Source: Vagococcus fluvialis
GTDB taxonomy: Bacteria > Bacillota > Bacilli > Lactobacillales > Vagococcaceae
Assembly (NCBI RefSeq): GCF_003337315.1
Contig: NZ_QPJV01000002.1
Coordinates: 1-64,000, forward strand
DNA: 64,000 nt
Reading direction: 5' to 3'
Part shown: piece by piece, positions 43,669 through 52,175 of the stretch
How the letters are laid out: each line of letters begins with the position of its first letter
Position numbering within the stretch: position 1 is the stretch's first letter
The notes under the pieces: generated by a model
What the model saw: only the letters and a program-made list of their open reading frames with translations
What the model was told of the DNA's origin: nothing
The model's database searches: none
Position numbers and translations under genes: made by a program

Positions 43669-44394
43669 ATGACAATTAATGCAGAAGAAATATTAAATAA
43701 ATTATCTCCTAATCAAAAAATTAATTATGATAAAACCCTACGTAATATGATTAAAGAGTGGGAGAAGTCAGAAACGAAACCATCTATTTTACTCCATAGT
43801 TGTTGTGCTCCTTGTAGTACCTATACTTTAGAATACATGACGCAATTTGCTGAGATTACGATTTATTTTGCTAACTCAAATATTCATCCTAGAGAAGAAT
43901 ACGAAAGACGATTATTAGTGCAGAAAAAATTTGTCGAAGATTTTAATGAAACAACTAATCAACAAGTCGGTTTCTTAGCTGGAGAATATGAGCCAAGTAA
44001 ATTTGTGCGAATGATAAAAGAAAAAGGTTTAATGAATGAAAAAGAAGGCGGTAAACGTTGTAGTGCTTGTTTTAATATGCGTCTTGATTTAGTAGCTGAG
44101 AAAGCTCAAGAGTTAGGTTTTGATTATTTCGGAAGTGCTTTAACTATTTCACCTAAGAAAAATAGCCAGCTAATCAATCAAATTGGAATGGATATTCAAA
44201 AGTTTTATGACGTGAATTACTTACCTAGTGATTTTAAAAAAAATAAAGGTTATGAGCGTTCTATTGAAATGTGTAAAGAGTACGATATTTACCGTCAGTG
44301 TTATTGTGGTTGTATTTTTGCCGCTAAACAACAAGGTGTTGATTTGAAACAAGTCACAAAAGAAGCTAGGGAATATTTGAAAGAGAATAACTAA
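43669..44394 (+). CDS. queH: Epoxyqueuosine reductase QueH
   Basis: 241 aa, DUF208 family. LLHSCCAPCSTYTL (Cys45, 46, 49), KRCSACFNMRLD and QCYCGCIFA supply the Cys residues for an iron-sulfur cluster and a mononuclear iron site. It reduces epoxyqueuosine to queuosine in the wobble position of GUN-anticodon tRNAs, as the alternative to QueG. No other queuosine genes or preQ1 element are seen nearby. The Shine-Dalgarno is weak (TTGAGG). Third gene of a MerR-led operon. Confidence 0.9.
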   Translation: MTINAEEILNKLSPNQKINYDKTLRNMIKEWEKSETKPSILLHSCCAPCSTYTLEYMTQFAEITIYFANSNIHPREEYERRLLVQKKFVEDFNETTNQQVGFLAGEYEPSKFVRMIKEKGLMNEKEGGKRCSACFNMRLDLVAEKAQELGFDYFGSALTISPKKNSQLINQIGMDIQKFYDVNYLPSDFKKNKGYERSIEMCKEYDIYRQCYCGCIFAAKQQGVDLKQVTKEAREYLKENN

Positions 44395-44398
44395 TTCG

Positions 44399-44428
44399 TT
44401 GACAAGTGCATAAATGTGCACGTATAAT
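44399..44428 (+). promoter_or_regulatory. Promoter and operator of the ArsR-type regulator
   Basis: TTGACA (44399-44404) and TATAAT (44423-44428), 18-bp spacer filled by the dyad AGTGCATAAATGTGCAC (44405-44421). The same motif recurs at 44798, before the oxidoreductase gene. Confidence 0.75.
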
Positions 44429-44448
44429 CTTTTTTAGGTGGTGGAAAA

Positions 44449-44772
44449 ATGACTAATGCAGAAAAAGAAAATTGTCTAAAAGAAGTAGATCAGGCTGTTG
44501 ACTTTGAGTTTTATAAAACCTTATTTGATCCTGCAAGAATTGATATTATAAAAGTGTTGGCAATGAATGGTAAAAGCAATATTACTGAAATAGCTGAAAA
44601 TTTGCCACAAGATCGCTCCGTTATTTCTCGCCATTTGGACTTAATGAATCGTTATCAGTTAGTTACGAAAGAAAAATCAGGCCGAAATATGTATTATGAA
44701 ATTAATGAAGAGACTATTTTAAATCAATTTAAGGAAACAACTAATCAATTAGAAAATCTATTTAACTGCTAG
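44449..44772 (+). CDS. ArsR family helix-turn-helix regulator
   Basis: 107 aa. Winged helix with FDPARIDIIKVLAMNGKSNITEIAENLPQDRSVISRHLDLM. It lacks the metal-binding ELCVC motif, so it is not a classical arsenic sensor. Cys9 and the final Cys could sense thiol-active compounds. The GTGCAT...TGCAC dyad in its promoter and again before the next gene points to joint control of itself and the flavodoxin-like enzyme. RBS AGGTGGTGG. Confidence 0.83.
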   Translation: MTNAEKENCLKEVDQAVDFEFYKTLFDPARIDIIKVLAMNGKSNITEIAENLPQDRSVISRHLDLMNRYQLVTKEKSGRNMYYEINEETILNQFKETTNQLENLFNC

Positions 44773-44797
44773 AAATAGATTTTTTTATCACTTTAAA

Positions 44798-44816
44798 AGT
44801 GCATATGTACGCACTT
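44798..44816 (+). promoter_or_regulatory. Second operator of the ArsR-type regulator
   Basis: AGTGCATATGTACGCACTT, a near-perfect dyad like that at 44405, 21 bp before the oxidoreductase ATG. Confidence 0.65.
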
Positions 44817-44837
44817 AAACTTGTTTAGGAGGTTTAT

Positions 44838-45410
44838 ATGAAAACAATTATTTATGTTCATCCATGGGAAGGCAGCTTGAATCATGCTATTTTAGATAAA
44901 ACAAAAGAAATATTAACTAACAGAGGTGAAAAATTTCAAGTGATTGATTTACATGAAGATGAATTTGATCCAACATTTCATGCATCAGAGTTAAAATTTT
45001 TTTCAAAAGGTGAGACACCTAATAAACAAGTAATTAACTACCAAGAGATGTTAAAAAATAGTGAGGAACTTATTTTTATTTTTCCTATTTGGTGGTTCAG
45101 TGTACCAGCAGTTTTAAAAGGATTTTTAGACAAAGTTCTACTTAAAAATTTTGCTTATACAGAGGATAAACGCGGAATTATGACTGGTTTACTGACACAG
45201 ATAAAATTTGTCAAAGTCATTACAACAGCTCAATCTCCAAAGTGGTACATTAAGCTTTTTAAGGGAGATGGGATTCATAAAACATTTATCAAAGCTACTT
45301 TAAAAAGTGTCGGTATGAAACACGTAAAGTGGATTCATGAAGGTTATGTTGTGACATCAAAAAAAGAGCAGAAAGAGAAATTCTTAAAAAGCTTAGAAAG
45401 TAAAATCTAG
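44838..45410 (+). CDS. NAD(P)H-dependent oxidoreductase, flavodoxin-like (NQO/KefF type)
   Basis: 190 aa, Flavodoxin_2 fold. YVHPWEGSLNHAILDK binds FMN phosphate, FIFPIWWFSVPAVLKGFLDKVL is the quinone reductase motif (near 78-99), and GIMTGLLTQIKFVKVITTAQS follows. It probably reduces quinones or other electrophiles by two electrons. The shared operator with the ArsR-type gene suggests induction by a reactive compound. RBS AGGAGG. Confidence 0.85.
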   Translation: MKTIIYVHPWEGSLNHAILDKTKEILTNRGEKFQVIDLHEDEFDPTFHASELKFFSKGETPNKQVINYQEMLKNSEELIFIFPIWWFSVPAVLKGFLDKVLLKNFAYTEDKRGIMTGLLTQIKFVKVITTAQSPKWYIKLFKGDGIHKTFIKATLKSVGMKHVKWIHEGYVVTSKKEQKEKFLKSLESKI

Positions 45411-45754
45411 GTATAAAAATTAGTTTATGTTAGAATGAATTATCTTTTAAAACAGAACAGGAGAATAGTGTTTATGCTTAAATTAATTATCGCTGGTTGA
45501 TACGTTAACCAATTTAATAGAAATGTTGATAATAAGTTTTTTCAGTGCAATGACTGAATCTTATTTAGTGACGTTTTTTAGCGATAATAGATAAGCAAAC
45601 AGATTCTTACAAGTCGCAGTTCCTTAAACAATTAAGGGACTGTTTTTCTTTGGCAGAGTTAGATTATCTAACTCTGCCTTTTTCTGTTTTAGGAGGTGAT
45701 TTTTTCAAACTAATAACTTAAAGATAACAAAAGAAAAATAGAGGAGGAATACAT
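45411..45754 (+). promoter_or_regulatory. Leader region with short ORF and two terminators in tandem
   Basis: This 344-bp gap before a broken acetyltransferase gene has an extended -10 (TGTTAGAAT, ending 45436). A short ORF at 45474 follows, then two hairpins with T-runs: CAGTTCCTTAA / TTAAGGGACTG (about 45617-45650) and GGCAGAGTTAGA / TCTAACTCTGCC (45653-45686). GAGGAGG precedes the gene. The layout resembles antibiotic-type attenuation leaders. Confidence 0.55.
45474..45500 (+). CDS. Leader peptide candidate, 8 aa
   Basis: MLKLIIAG with AGGAG 9 nt upstream. If the TGA were TGG, the frame would run on for 26 residues in all (W YVNQFNRN...). It may be a leader peptide for the attenuator around it. 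The hydrophobic octapeptide ending in AG also looks like enterococcal pheromones, but that is only a resemblance. Confidence 0.3.
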   Translation: MLKLIIAG

Positions 45755-46626
45755 ATGAGTCAATACAATTAGTTAAAGGCATTAAAGAGCAAGAGGAGTC
45801 ACGTCAAAGTTTTAACCAATTAGCAGAAGATACTTTTGAAATTAATTTTATAGAGTGGTATGAATCAGGATACTGGGGAGAAAATTACATACCTTACAGT
45901 TTAGTTGATGGAAAAAAGGTGATTGCTAATGCATCAGTCACTAAAAGCAAAATGATAATTAATAATCAAAGTTATGAGACCATTCAAATAGGAACAGTTA
46001 TGATAGCTGAAAATTATCGCTCTAAAGGCTTATCAAAAGAATTAATGACTGAGATTATTAATGATTACAAAAAAAGAGTCGATTTTATCTATTTATTTGC
46101 AAATGAAACAGTTTTAGATTTTTACCCTAAATTTGGTTTTAAGCGAGTAGATGAATTAAGTGTTGAACTAGAAGCAGAACAGATTGAGAAAAAAGAAAGT
46201 TTGGAACTAGTTGATTTTAATGTTCATCAAGAAAAAATAGAAAAATTAGCTAACAATCGAAGTAATAGTCACCTTAAATCTTATTTAGAGGGTGGTTACA
46301 ATCTAACTATGTTTTATTATAGGAGTGTCTTTAAAGACGGAATTTCTTATATCAAAGAGCTTGATACTTATTTGTGTTACGAAATTGAAGATGAGGAGTA
46401 CCATCTTTTTGATATTTTAAGTGACAAGGAGATTTCTATGAGAGAGATTTTAAATTACTTGCCTCTTGAGAAAGATAGTCGTGTTTATTGTCATTTTGAT
46501 GTGCAGGAAGAAAGTATGATTAAAACTAAGAAGAGAGTTCCAGTAGATGACGATGCTTTATTTGTTTTAGGAGTAGAAGAAGATACTTTTAAAGAATTTA
46601 AATTACCGTTGTTTAATCATGCTTAG
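45755..46626 (+). pseudogene. GNAT family acetyltransferase, frameshifted at codon 3
   Basis: A perfect GAGGAGG site and ATG (45755) open MSQ and then run into TAG. With one A added in CAATA, the frame continues IQLVKGIKEQEESRQSF... into the long open frame that ends at 46626 (about 290 aa). The acetyl-CoA loop region is MIAENYRSKGLSKELM, and a second domain follows. Translation could only restart far inside (ATG 45919 lacks a ribosome site). Either a recent loss or a sequencing error. Two terminators lie upstream. Confidence 0.75.
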
Positions 46627-46680
46627 TATTTAAAAAATAATGAATAATTGATAAATTATAATTGTTCATTACACAAAGTA

Positions 46681-46719
46681 AAAAAGTAGAATCTTGAATA
46701 AATAAGATTCTACTTTTTT
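46681..46719. terminator. Terminator between convergent genes
   Basis: AAAAAGTAGAATCTT / AAGATTCTACTTTTTT, a near-perfect 15-bp stem with A and T tracts on either side. Confidence 0.88.
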
Positions 46720-46749
46720 AATTAGTTCTACTTGTTTTAAATTACAAAT

Positions 46750-46926
46750 TTAGTCTAATATTTCAATAACAGAGATAGCTGTTTTTACTACGATTACATG
46801 CTTATTAGTTGATTCTACTTCTACTCTTAAAGAATCCTCAAAAACATTTAGTACTGTTCCTCTAACATTTTCTAATTCTTTATTTAAAAATTGAATGCGA
46901 ACTTGTGAGCCTAATAATACTTCCAT
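46750..46926 (-). CDS. 58-aa Sm-like or KOW-like small protein
   Basis: ATG 46926 with a perfect AAGGAGGAATTAGAA before it, stop at 46752-46750. The chain is beta-strand-like throughout: VLLGSQVRIQF, VRGTVLNVFEDSLRVEVES, HVIVVKTAISVIEI. This pattern of short strands with a GTV turn recalls Sm/Hfq or SH3/KOW folds (DUF2187-like). RNA or ribosome binding is a guess. The excellent ribosome site makes it likely to be real. Confidence 0.65.
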   Translation of the reverse strand: MEVLLGSQVRIQFLNKELENVRGTVLNVFEDSLRVEVESTNKHVIVVKTAISVIEILD

Positions 46927-47029
46927 TTCTAATTCCTCCTTAAATTTTCTCTTAAAAGATAACAGGGTAAGTCTATTAGCTTTGGCTATTGGTTTCTCTA
47001 TAGAGATTTATGTTATGAACAAAATCAAC

Positions 47030-47563
47030 CTATAACGCAATCCAGTAACGTCTAACGTCTTTCCCAGTTGCTTCATCAAAAATTTTATTTTCAATAATCC
47101 CTTGATTATTTTCAATGACTTTATAAGAGCCAGGATTATCATCGTCACAAGTAATCAATACTTTTTCAAGTTGAAAATCACGAGCCTTATGTAGAGCTTC
47201 TTTTAGCATAATTGAACCATAACCTTTTTTTCTTTCAGAAGGAGCAATAGAATAACCAATATGACCACCGTAATTTAATAAATAATCATTTAGTTCTAAT
47301 CGCAGGTGAAGCATACCAAGTACTTTGTTATCGCTTTGTCTGATTAAAATATATTGGTGCCCTGGAACGAAACTTTTATTTGGCATAGTATCACGATTTT
47401 CATATAGATAAAGGTGATTAATCCAATCTTTCATGTCTTTAAACTGTTCTAAAGAGCTAGCACCATGAAGGTCATCTAAATTATCCTTAAATTCTGATAA
47501 ATAAGCGAGTAATTCTTTTTCTAATTGTTGAGTAGGTTTTATGAGTAATAAGTTTTCTTCCAT
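47030..47563 (-). CDS. GNAT family N-acetyltransferase
   Basis: 177 aa, single GNAT domain: LGMLHLRLELNDYLLNYGGHIGYSIAPSERKKGYGSIMLKEAL is the acetyl-CoA core (near 85-128), followed by VLITCDDDNPGSYKVIENNQG. Resembles the YjcF/ribosomal-type acetyltransferase groups; substrate unknown. RBS AAAGGTGAATC. It lies 16 bp after a second GNAT gene in the same direction. Confidence 0.83.
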   Translation of the reverse strand: MEENLLLIKPTQQLEKELLAYLSEFKDNLDDLHGASSLEQFKDMKDWINHLYLYENRDTMPNKSFVPGHQYILIRQSDNKVLGMLHLRLELNDYLLNYGGHIGYSIAPSERKKGYGSIMLKEALHKARDFQLEKVLITCDDDNPGSYKVIENNQGIIENKIFDEATGKDVRRYWIAL

Positions 47564-47579
47564 ATTGATTCACCTTTCT

Positions 47580-48332
47580 TTAACTAAATAATTTGAAAAT
47601 TTCAAATCTGTTACTTTGCAATTCATATCCTTGTTTTAAATACATTTCTCGAGGAGTGTCGTTGCTATCTGCTTGTAAGATAACTTCTTTATCTTGTGCC
47701 ATTTCAATTCCTTTTCTTTGAAGAAAACTTGCTATTTGCTTGTTTCTAAAGTCTTCGTGAACATATAAATCATCAATTTCAAGAGTTGAATCAGTGCTTA
47801 TCACATTGACACATCCGGCAGGGATTTTCTTATAATAAGCGATTAAAAATTGAATGTTACTAGACTTCAGGTGTTCTTTAATCAAGTCGTTTTTTCTATG
47901 AGCGTAGTCTTTGCCATACTCTTTATTTAAGTTAAAACGCAAAGTTAAAAGATCATCTAAATGATTAAGTGTAACAAGATCAATATCAATATCAGTTGAT
48001 TGAGAGAGAGAAGGGAAGTTTGTCTTTTTCAATTTAAAAAGTTCTAAGGAATCAATATCATACTTTTCTTGTTGTAAATAAGTGTTTAGCTCGTCTGAAA
48101 AAGTGATATTTTTAGGAAATTTGAATTTTAAATGTGTTTGTCCATTTTTTTGATGAAAGTCTTTTAAATATTTTTCAGTTTTCTTAAACTCTTTCAGTGA
48201 AATAGGTTGTTTAAATTTAATATAGTTAGCGTCATACATATCTAAAAATTCAGAATAGTGTTGATGCTCAAAAGTATCAGTTGAGTAAATAGTTTTACCT
48301 AATGTAAATAAATCATCAAATTCTACTGACAT
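47580..48332 (-). CDS. GNAT family N-acetyltransferase, two-domain
   Basis: About 250 aa. ATG 48332 is chosen (AAGGAG 8 nt upstream); the GTG at 48341 overlaps the Shine-Dalgarno. The C-terminal GNAT domain has INVISTDSTLEIDDLYVHEDFRNKQIASFLQRKG (near 175-205). The N-terminal half is a degenerate GNAT-like domain. Probably co-transcribed with the next acetyltransferase. Substrate unknown. Confidence 0.8.
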   Translation of the reverse strand: MSVEFDDLFTLGKTIYSTDTFEHQHYSEFLDMYDANYIKFKQPISLKEFKKTEKYLKDFHQKNGQTHLKFKFPKNITFSDELNTYLQQEKYDIDSLELFKLKKTNFPSLSQSTDIDIDLVTLNHLDDLLTLRFNLNKEYGKDYAHRKNDLIKEHLKSSNIQFLIAYYKKIPAGCVNVISTDSTLEIDDLYVHEDFRNKQIASFLQRKGIEMAQDKEVILQADSNDTPREMYLKQGYELQSNRFEIFKLFS

Positions 48333-48403
48333 AAGAATCACTCCTTAGAAAATAAGTGTAGTTGTTAGTATTATATACTATCTGATTTCAAGCATTAAAG
48401 AAA

Positions 48404-48449
48404 CAAAAAAACTGTTCTATAACAAATTAATTGTTATAGAGCAGTTTTT
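48404..48449 (-). terminator. Terminator after signal peptidase gene
   Basis: Minus strand AAAAACTGCTCTATAACA / TGTTATAGAACAGTTTTTTT, starting at the lepB stop codon. Confidence 0.88.
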
Positions 48450-48999
48450 ATTTAATGAGTCCCCACTGGCTTGGTGGCCAAATAGTTACTTTAGCTTTTC
48501 CAATGATATTCTCTTTTGGGATAAACCCAACTTCTGGGAAACGACTGTCTTTTGATACACGTCGATTATCACCTAAAACAAAATAAGTGTTTTCTGGTAC
48601 TCTTTCGTAGTCTGTGATTTCAGCTAAGGTAAAATTATTTGTTAAGGGCTCTGTTTGTCCTGAGTTCTTCCAGTCTGCTTTGTATTCGTCTAAATAAGGT
48701 TCAGGAATTGGTTCTCCGTTAATATAGAGTTGATCATTTTCATAAGCCACAGTATCTCCTGGAAGACCAATGACACGTTTAACATAGTTTAGAGAAGGAT
48801 CATCTGGGGCAACTAATGGTACTACATCAAAGCGTTTAATATCACCTAACTTATAAGTGATTGCTTTTTCCCCATCAATTAGTGTTGGCATCATAGACTC
48901 ACCTTGAACTTTAATTGGCGCAGCTACATAGATGCGAACTGCTATTAAAATAACTAAAACTGTTGCAAACCATAGGATATCTTTAAATATTGATTTCAT
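48448..48999 (-). CDS. lepB: Signal peptidase I
   Basis: 183 aa, with one N-terminal membrane anchor (about 10-28). Catalytic Ser35 in QGESMMPTL and the general-base Lys in NYVKRVIGLPGD (near 75) are present, then GDNRRVSKDSR (box E), as in the S26A family. It removes signal peptides from secreted proteins outside the membrane. RBS AAAGGTGG. Own terminator. The MutS-like gene upstream is separated by about 90 bp. Confidence 0.93.
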   Translation of the reverse strand: MKSIFKDILWFATVLVILIAVRIYVAAPIKVQGESMMPTLIDGEKAITYKLGDIKRFDVVPLVAPDDPSLNYVKRVIGLPGDTVAYENDQLYINGEPIPEPYLDEYKADWKNSGQTEPLTNNFTLAEITDYERVPENTYFVLGDNRRVSKDSRFPEVGFIPKENIIGKAKVTIWPPSQWGLIK

Positions 49000-49093
49000 T
49001 TCTTTTCTTTACCACCTTTTAAGTGAACCTATCATAACATAAATCCTTAAAACCTATGGGAGATAATTAATAAAGTTACAAAAAATTCAATTT

Positions 49094-50746
49094 TTAATCA
49101 CTCCAACTTCTATTTTCATCAAAGAATTTGGCTTTTTGATGAGCGCTATTAATGACACTAGTCGGAAAATTCATGCTTTCAATTAAATTAATCGCATTTC
49201 TAGAAGTAGCAACTCCTGTTTTTAACAAGTAATCAAAAGTAATGCCATCTTCTTTTGAAACAGACTCTTCAAAATGAATATTGTCACACTGATTCTGAAG
49301 AATTTGTGGCAATTCAATATCATGAGTTGCAACAAATGCTAGCTGATTTTGAGTGGTTAGCCACTGAATGATACTAGAAGAAGCGGCGATTCTCTCAATA
49401 GTATTTGTTCCCTTTAAAATTTCATCAATAAAGGAATAATAAAACATATTTTGTTGGACCTGCTCAATTAAGCGCTGTAATGATTTTAATTCTGCGACAA
49501 AATAACTGTCACCATCAATGATACTATCTTGAACACCCATTGAAGAAATAACACCACCTCTTTTTAACGTAAATGAGGTAGCTAGACAGGTGTTAAGAGT
49601 TTGAGCAAAAATAATATTAATCGCTACAGATCTGACGTAAGTTGATTTACCTGAGGCATTAGAACCTGTAATCAATGTATTTTTTGACCAATTAACGGGA
49701 TTAGGTACAGGGCTATTTAATAAAGGATGAATCACATCTTCAGCTATAACACTTTTTTCATCAGAAAATTCAGGCTGACAGGAGTAATCTTGATAAATAA
49801 GTCTAAGATTTAAAATAGCTATCGCAACTTCTAATTGTCCCATTAATTCCCAAAGAATTTTTGCTTCTGTGTTATAGTGATTAATTTTTTTAGATAAAAC
49901 ACCAAAGGAAATAAAAGGAACTAAAAAGGCAGCACTTAGCATTTCAATAAACATTTCAGATTCACTACCACTTTTAACACGAAAAGCAAATCCAAAACGC
50001 AAAGCAGATTTAAAAGGTTGCCAGTTTTTTTGAAGTTCATTTTTAATAGGTGTCTCTTTTTTACTTAAAGTATGACTTAAAGAAAGACTTTGAACGAGAT
50101 AATTCATAGCAGCAAGCTCTGTTTCTAGCTGTCCTTTTTTAATTAAATATAAAATCGTATTAACACATAAAGCTAAAACAGCCACAACAAAGCCAATCGC
50201 TCCAATGAAGAAAGAACTTAAAAAGCCTATTAAAGGTAGAAGACCTAAGAAAACATATAAGGAATGGCTACCTAATGGATTAATAGTTTGTCCATTTAAA
50301 TAAATTTGAGCATAGTTATAGTCTCTCTTACCTAATCTAGCAAAACGAAAAGAGATATCCTCTCGTTCATTAGGATTATTTTCAAGATAGTGAATCAGAA
50401 TTTCTAGTTTCTCAGTGTTTTCATTAGATAAATTATATTCTCTAAGAGTTTGATATAGTTTTTCTGAACCAATACTGGAGTATGTTAAATTGATTCTTTT
50501 AAAAACTTCAAACATATTTAAATCATCCCAAGTTAAGTCATCAATCATAACTTCAGCTTGTTTAGTACGGTTTTCATAGGCTTTAAGCAAGCTTTCTTCA
50601 TTATCTTTAGGCAAATGGCGTGGTAAATTTCCCCAGTCTTTTTTTATTTGTGCTTTTAATTTTGATTGATTGATTCTATCTGTTACTAAAATAAAAGCAA
50701 TTATTCCTAAGATAAAAAGAAGTACCATTAGTTGTTCATTCATCAT
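49094..50746 (-). CDS. Membrane-associated MutS-like ATPase
   Basis: 550 aa. One N-terminal membrane segment (about 6-22), a helical region, two further hydrophobic spans near 170-210, and a MutS domain V ATPase at the C-terminus: ITGSNASGKSTYVRSVAIN (Walker A, near 360-380), GDSYFVAELKSLQRL, FIDEILKGTNTIERIAAS (Walker B and dimer loop) and FVATHDIEL. Mismatch-recognition domain I is absent. It belongs to the uncharacterised MutS-V membrane proteins of Firmicutes. A role in mismatch repair is unlikely. RBS GAGGAG. Single gene. Confidence 0.82.
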   Translation of the reverse strand: MMNEQLMVLLFILGIIAFILVTDRINQSKLKAQIKKDWGNLPRHLPKDNEESLLKAYENRTKQAEVMIDDLTWDDLNMFEVFKRINLTYSSIGSEKLYQTLREYNLSNENTEKLEILIHYLENNPNEREDISFRFARLGKRDYNYAQIYLNGQTINPLGSHSLYVFLGLLPLIGFLSSFFIGAIGFVVAVLALCVNTILYLIKKGQLETELAAMNYLVQSLSLSHTLSKKETPIKNELQKNWQPFKSALRFGFAFRVKSGSESEMFIEMLSAAFLVPFISFGVLSKKINHYNTEAKILWELMGQLEVAIAILNLRLIYQDYSCQPEFSDEKSVIAEDVIHPLLNSPVPNPVNWSKNTLITGSNASGKSTYVRSVAINIIFAQTLNTCLATSFTLKRGGVISSMGVQDSIIDGDSYFVAELKSLQRLIEQVQQNMFYYSFIDEILKGTNTIERIAASSSIIQWLTTQNQLAFVATHDIELPQILQNQCDNIHFEESVSKEDGITFDYLLKTGVATSRNAINLIESMNFPTSVINSAHQKAKFFDENRSWSD

Positions 50747-50848
50747 AAATCTCCTCTGAGCTTTTTTCTTATTGTATCATAGACTTAAAGGATGTATTTG
50801 TCATAAAAATAAGTTTGTTTTATACTTAATTTAAAAGAGGTGACTAGG

Positions 50849-51157
50849 ATGAGTTACGAAGAAAAGGATTGGATATTACGACAAATTAAACAAATAGCTA
50901 AAGGTCTTGGGCAAATGCTAGGCCGAGAAAGTATTAAAGAGATTGTTAATTTAGAGATGTCTGAAAGTGAACAACTATCAGATGAAGAATTAGATGATAG
51001 TTTATTGTTACTAGACGTTGAAGAAAAAGTAAAACAACCTAAACAAATAGAAGAGTTAACAGGAATCAAAGAAGATAGATTCCAAGAGTTAGTTAAAGAT
51101 TATAGTTTACTGACAGAAGAAGAAAGAATAGTCTTAAAAAAGTATACTAATAAATAA
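50849..51157 (+). CDS. DUF6483-like small protein
   Basis: 102 aa, cytosolic, acidic and helical. MSYEEKDWILRQIKQIAKGLGQMLGRES at the N-terminus matches the style of the DUF6483 group in Lactobacillales. Function unknown. ATG 50849 chosen with AGAGGTG 8 nt upstream; the GTG at 50840 is part of that site. Followed after 70 bp by a LacI regulator. Confidence 0.7.
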   Translation: MSYEEKDWILRQIKQIAKGLGQMLGRESIKEIVNLEMSESEQLSDEELDDSLLLLDVEEKVKQPKQIEELTGIKEDRFQELVKDYSLLTEEERIVLKKYTNK

Positions 51158-51227
51158 AAATTTCTTGACCTAAAACGGGTTTCAGTCGTTATAGTAAAAG
51201 CTATAAAAGTCAGGAAGGAAGATAGGG

Positions 51228-52175
51228 ATGCCAACTATTCATGATATTGCTAAATTAAGTGGTTATTCTGCTGCGACAGTTTCTCGAGTGTTGAATCAAA
51301 AAAAGCATGTCTCAAAAGAAGCAGAAGAGGCTATTAGACAAGCGATTGAGGAGTTAGACTATGTACCCAGTGAGATTGCTCGTGATTTGAGCCGCGGAAA
51401 AACCTTAAATATTGGGATTATTTTACCCCATACCAATCATCCCTTTTTTACAGAGATTCTAACAGGTGCGATTAATGCGTCATTTTTAACTGAATATCAT
51501 TTGGTTATTCTCCCTTCTGCTTATGATGAAAAAAGAGAATTAGGTTATTTAGAGCAATTAAGAAGAAGTGCTTTTGATGGATTAATTTTTACTTCTCACG
51601 GTCTGCCCTTAGAAAAGTTAGCTGAATATCAAAAATATGGGCCTGTTGTCTGCTGTGAGGATCCTTATGATGTTTCTATCTCAGCGGTTTATTCTAAGCG
51701 TTCAATCGCTCTAAAAGACGCTTTTTCGTGGTTGAAAGAGCACAGCTACAAAACTATAGGGATTATGTTAAGTCGAGATGAAAGTGTTAGTGCGACAAGC
51801 AAAGAAACTTTGTCAGCTTATAAAGCTGTTTTTAAAGAGAATCCCCCTCAAGACTTAATCAAAATAGGTGTCTCTAATTATCAGGATGGTTATAAAAAAG
51901 CAAAAGAGTGGCATGAAGAAGGAAGAGTAGTAGATGTCATATTTTCAAATGGTGATGACATTGTAGCTGGTGCTAGACAATATTATTTAGATAACCAACT
52001 AGAGTTACCTTTTTTAGTCGGGCAAGATAATCAGCTAAGTAGCCAACTAATGCAAATATCAACCATTGATTATCAGTTTTTAGAGATTGGTAAAAAAGCT
52101 TTTGAGCTTGTATTAAAGGAAAATACAATCGAGCAAATTGGTATTCCATCTAGGTTTATAGTTAGAGATAACTAA
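51228..52175 (+). CDS. LacI family transcriptional regulator
   Basis: 315 aa. HTH at 1-50 (TIHDIAKLSGYSAATVSRVLNQKKHVS), hinge helix YVPSEIARDLSRGKT, then a periplasmic-binding-protein-like sensor domain (about 60-315). Weak promoter TTGACC...TATAGT with a long spacer containing AAAACGGGTTTC, a possible auto-operator. No sugar genes adjoin, so the target is unknown. RBS AGGAAGG. Its 3' end overlaps a small gene on the other strand. Confidence 0.88.
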   Translation: MPTIHDIAKLSGYSAATVSRVLNQKKHVSKEAEEAIRQAIEELDYVPSEIARDLSRGKTLNIGIILPHTNHPFFTEILTGAINASFLTEYHLVILPSAYDEKRELGYLEQLRRSAFDGLIFTSHGLPLEKLAEYQKYGPVVCCEDPYDVSISAVYSKRSIALKDAFSWLKEHSYKTIGIMLSRDESVSATSKETLSAYKAVFKENPPQDLIKIGVSNYQDGYKKAKEWHEEGRVVDVIFSNGDDIVAGARQYYLDNQLELPFLVGQDNQLSSQLMQISTIDYQFLEIGKKAFELVLKENTIEQIGIPSRFIVRDN

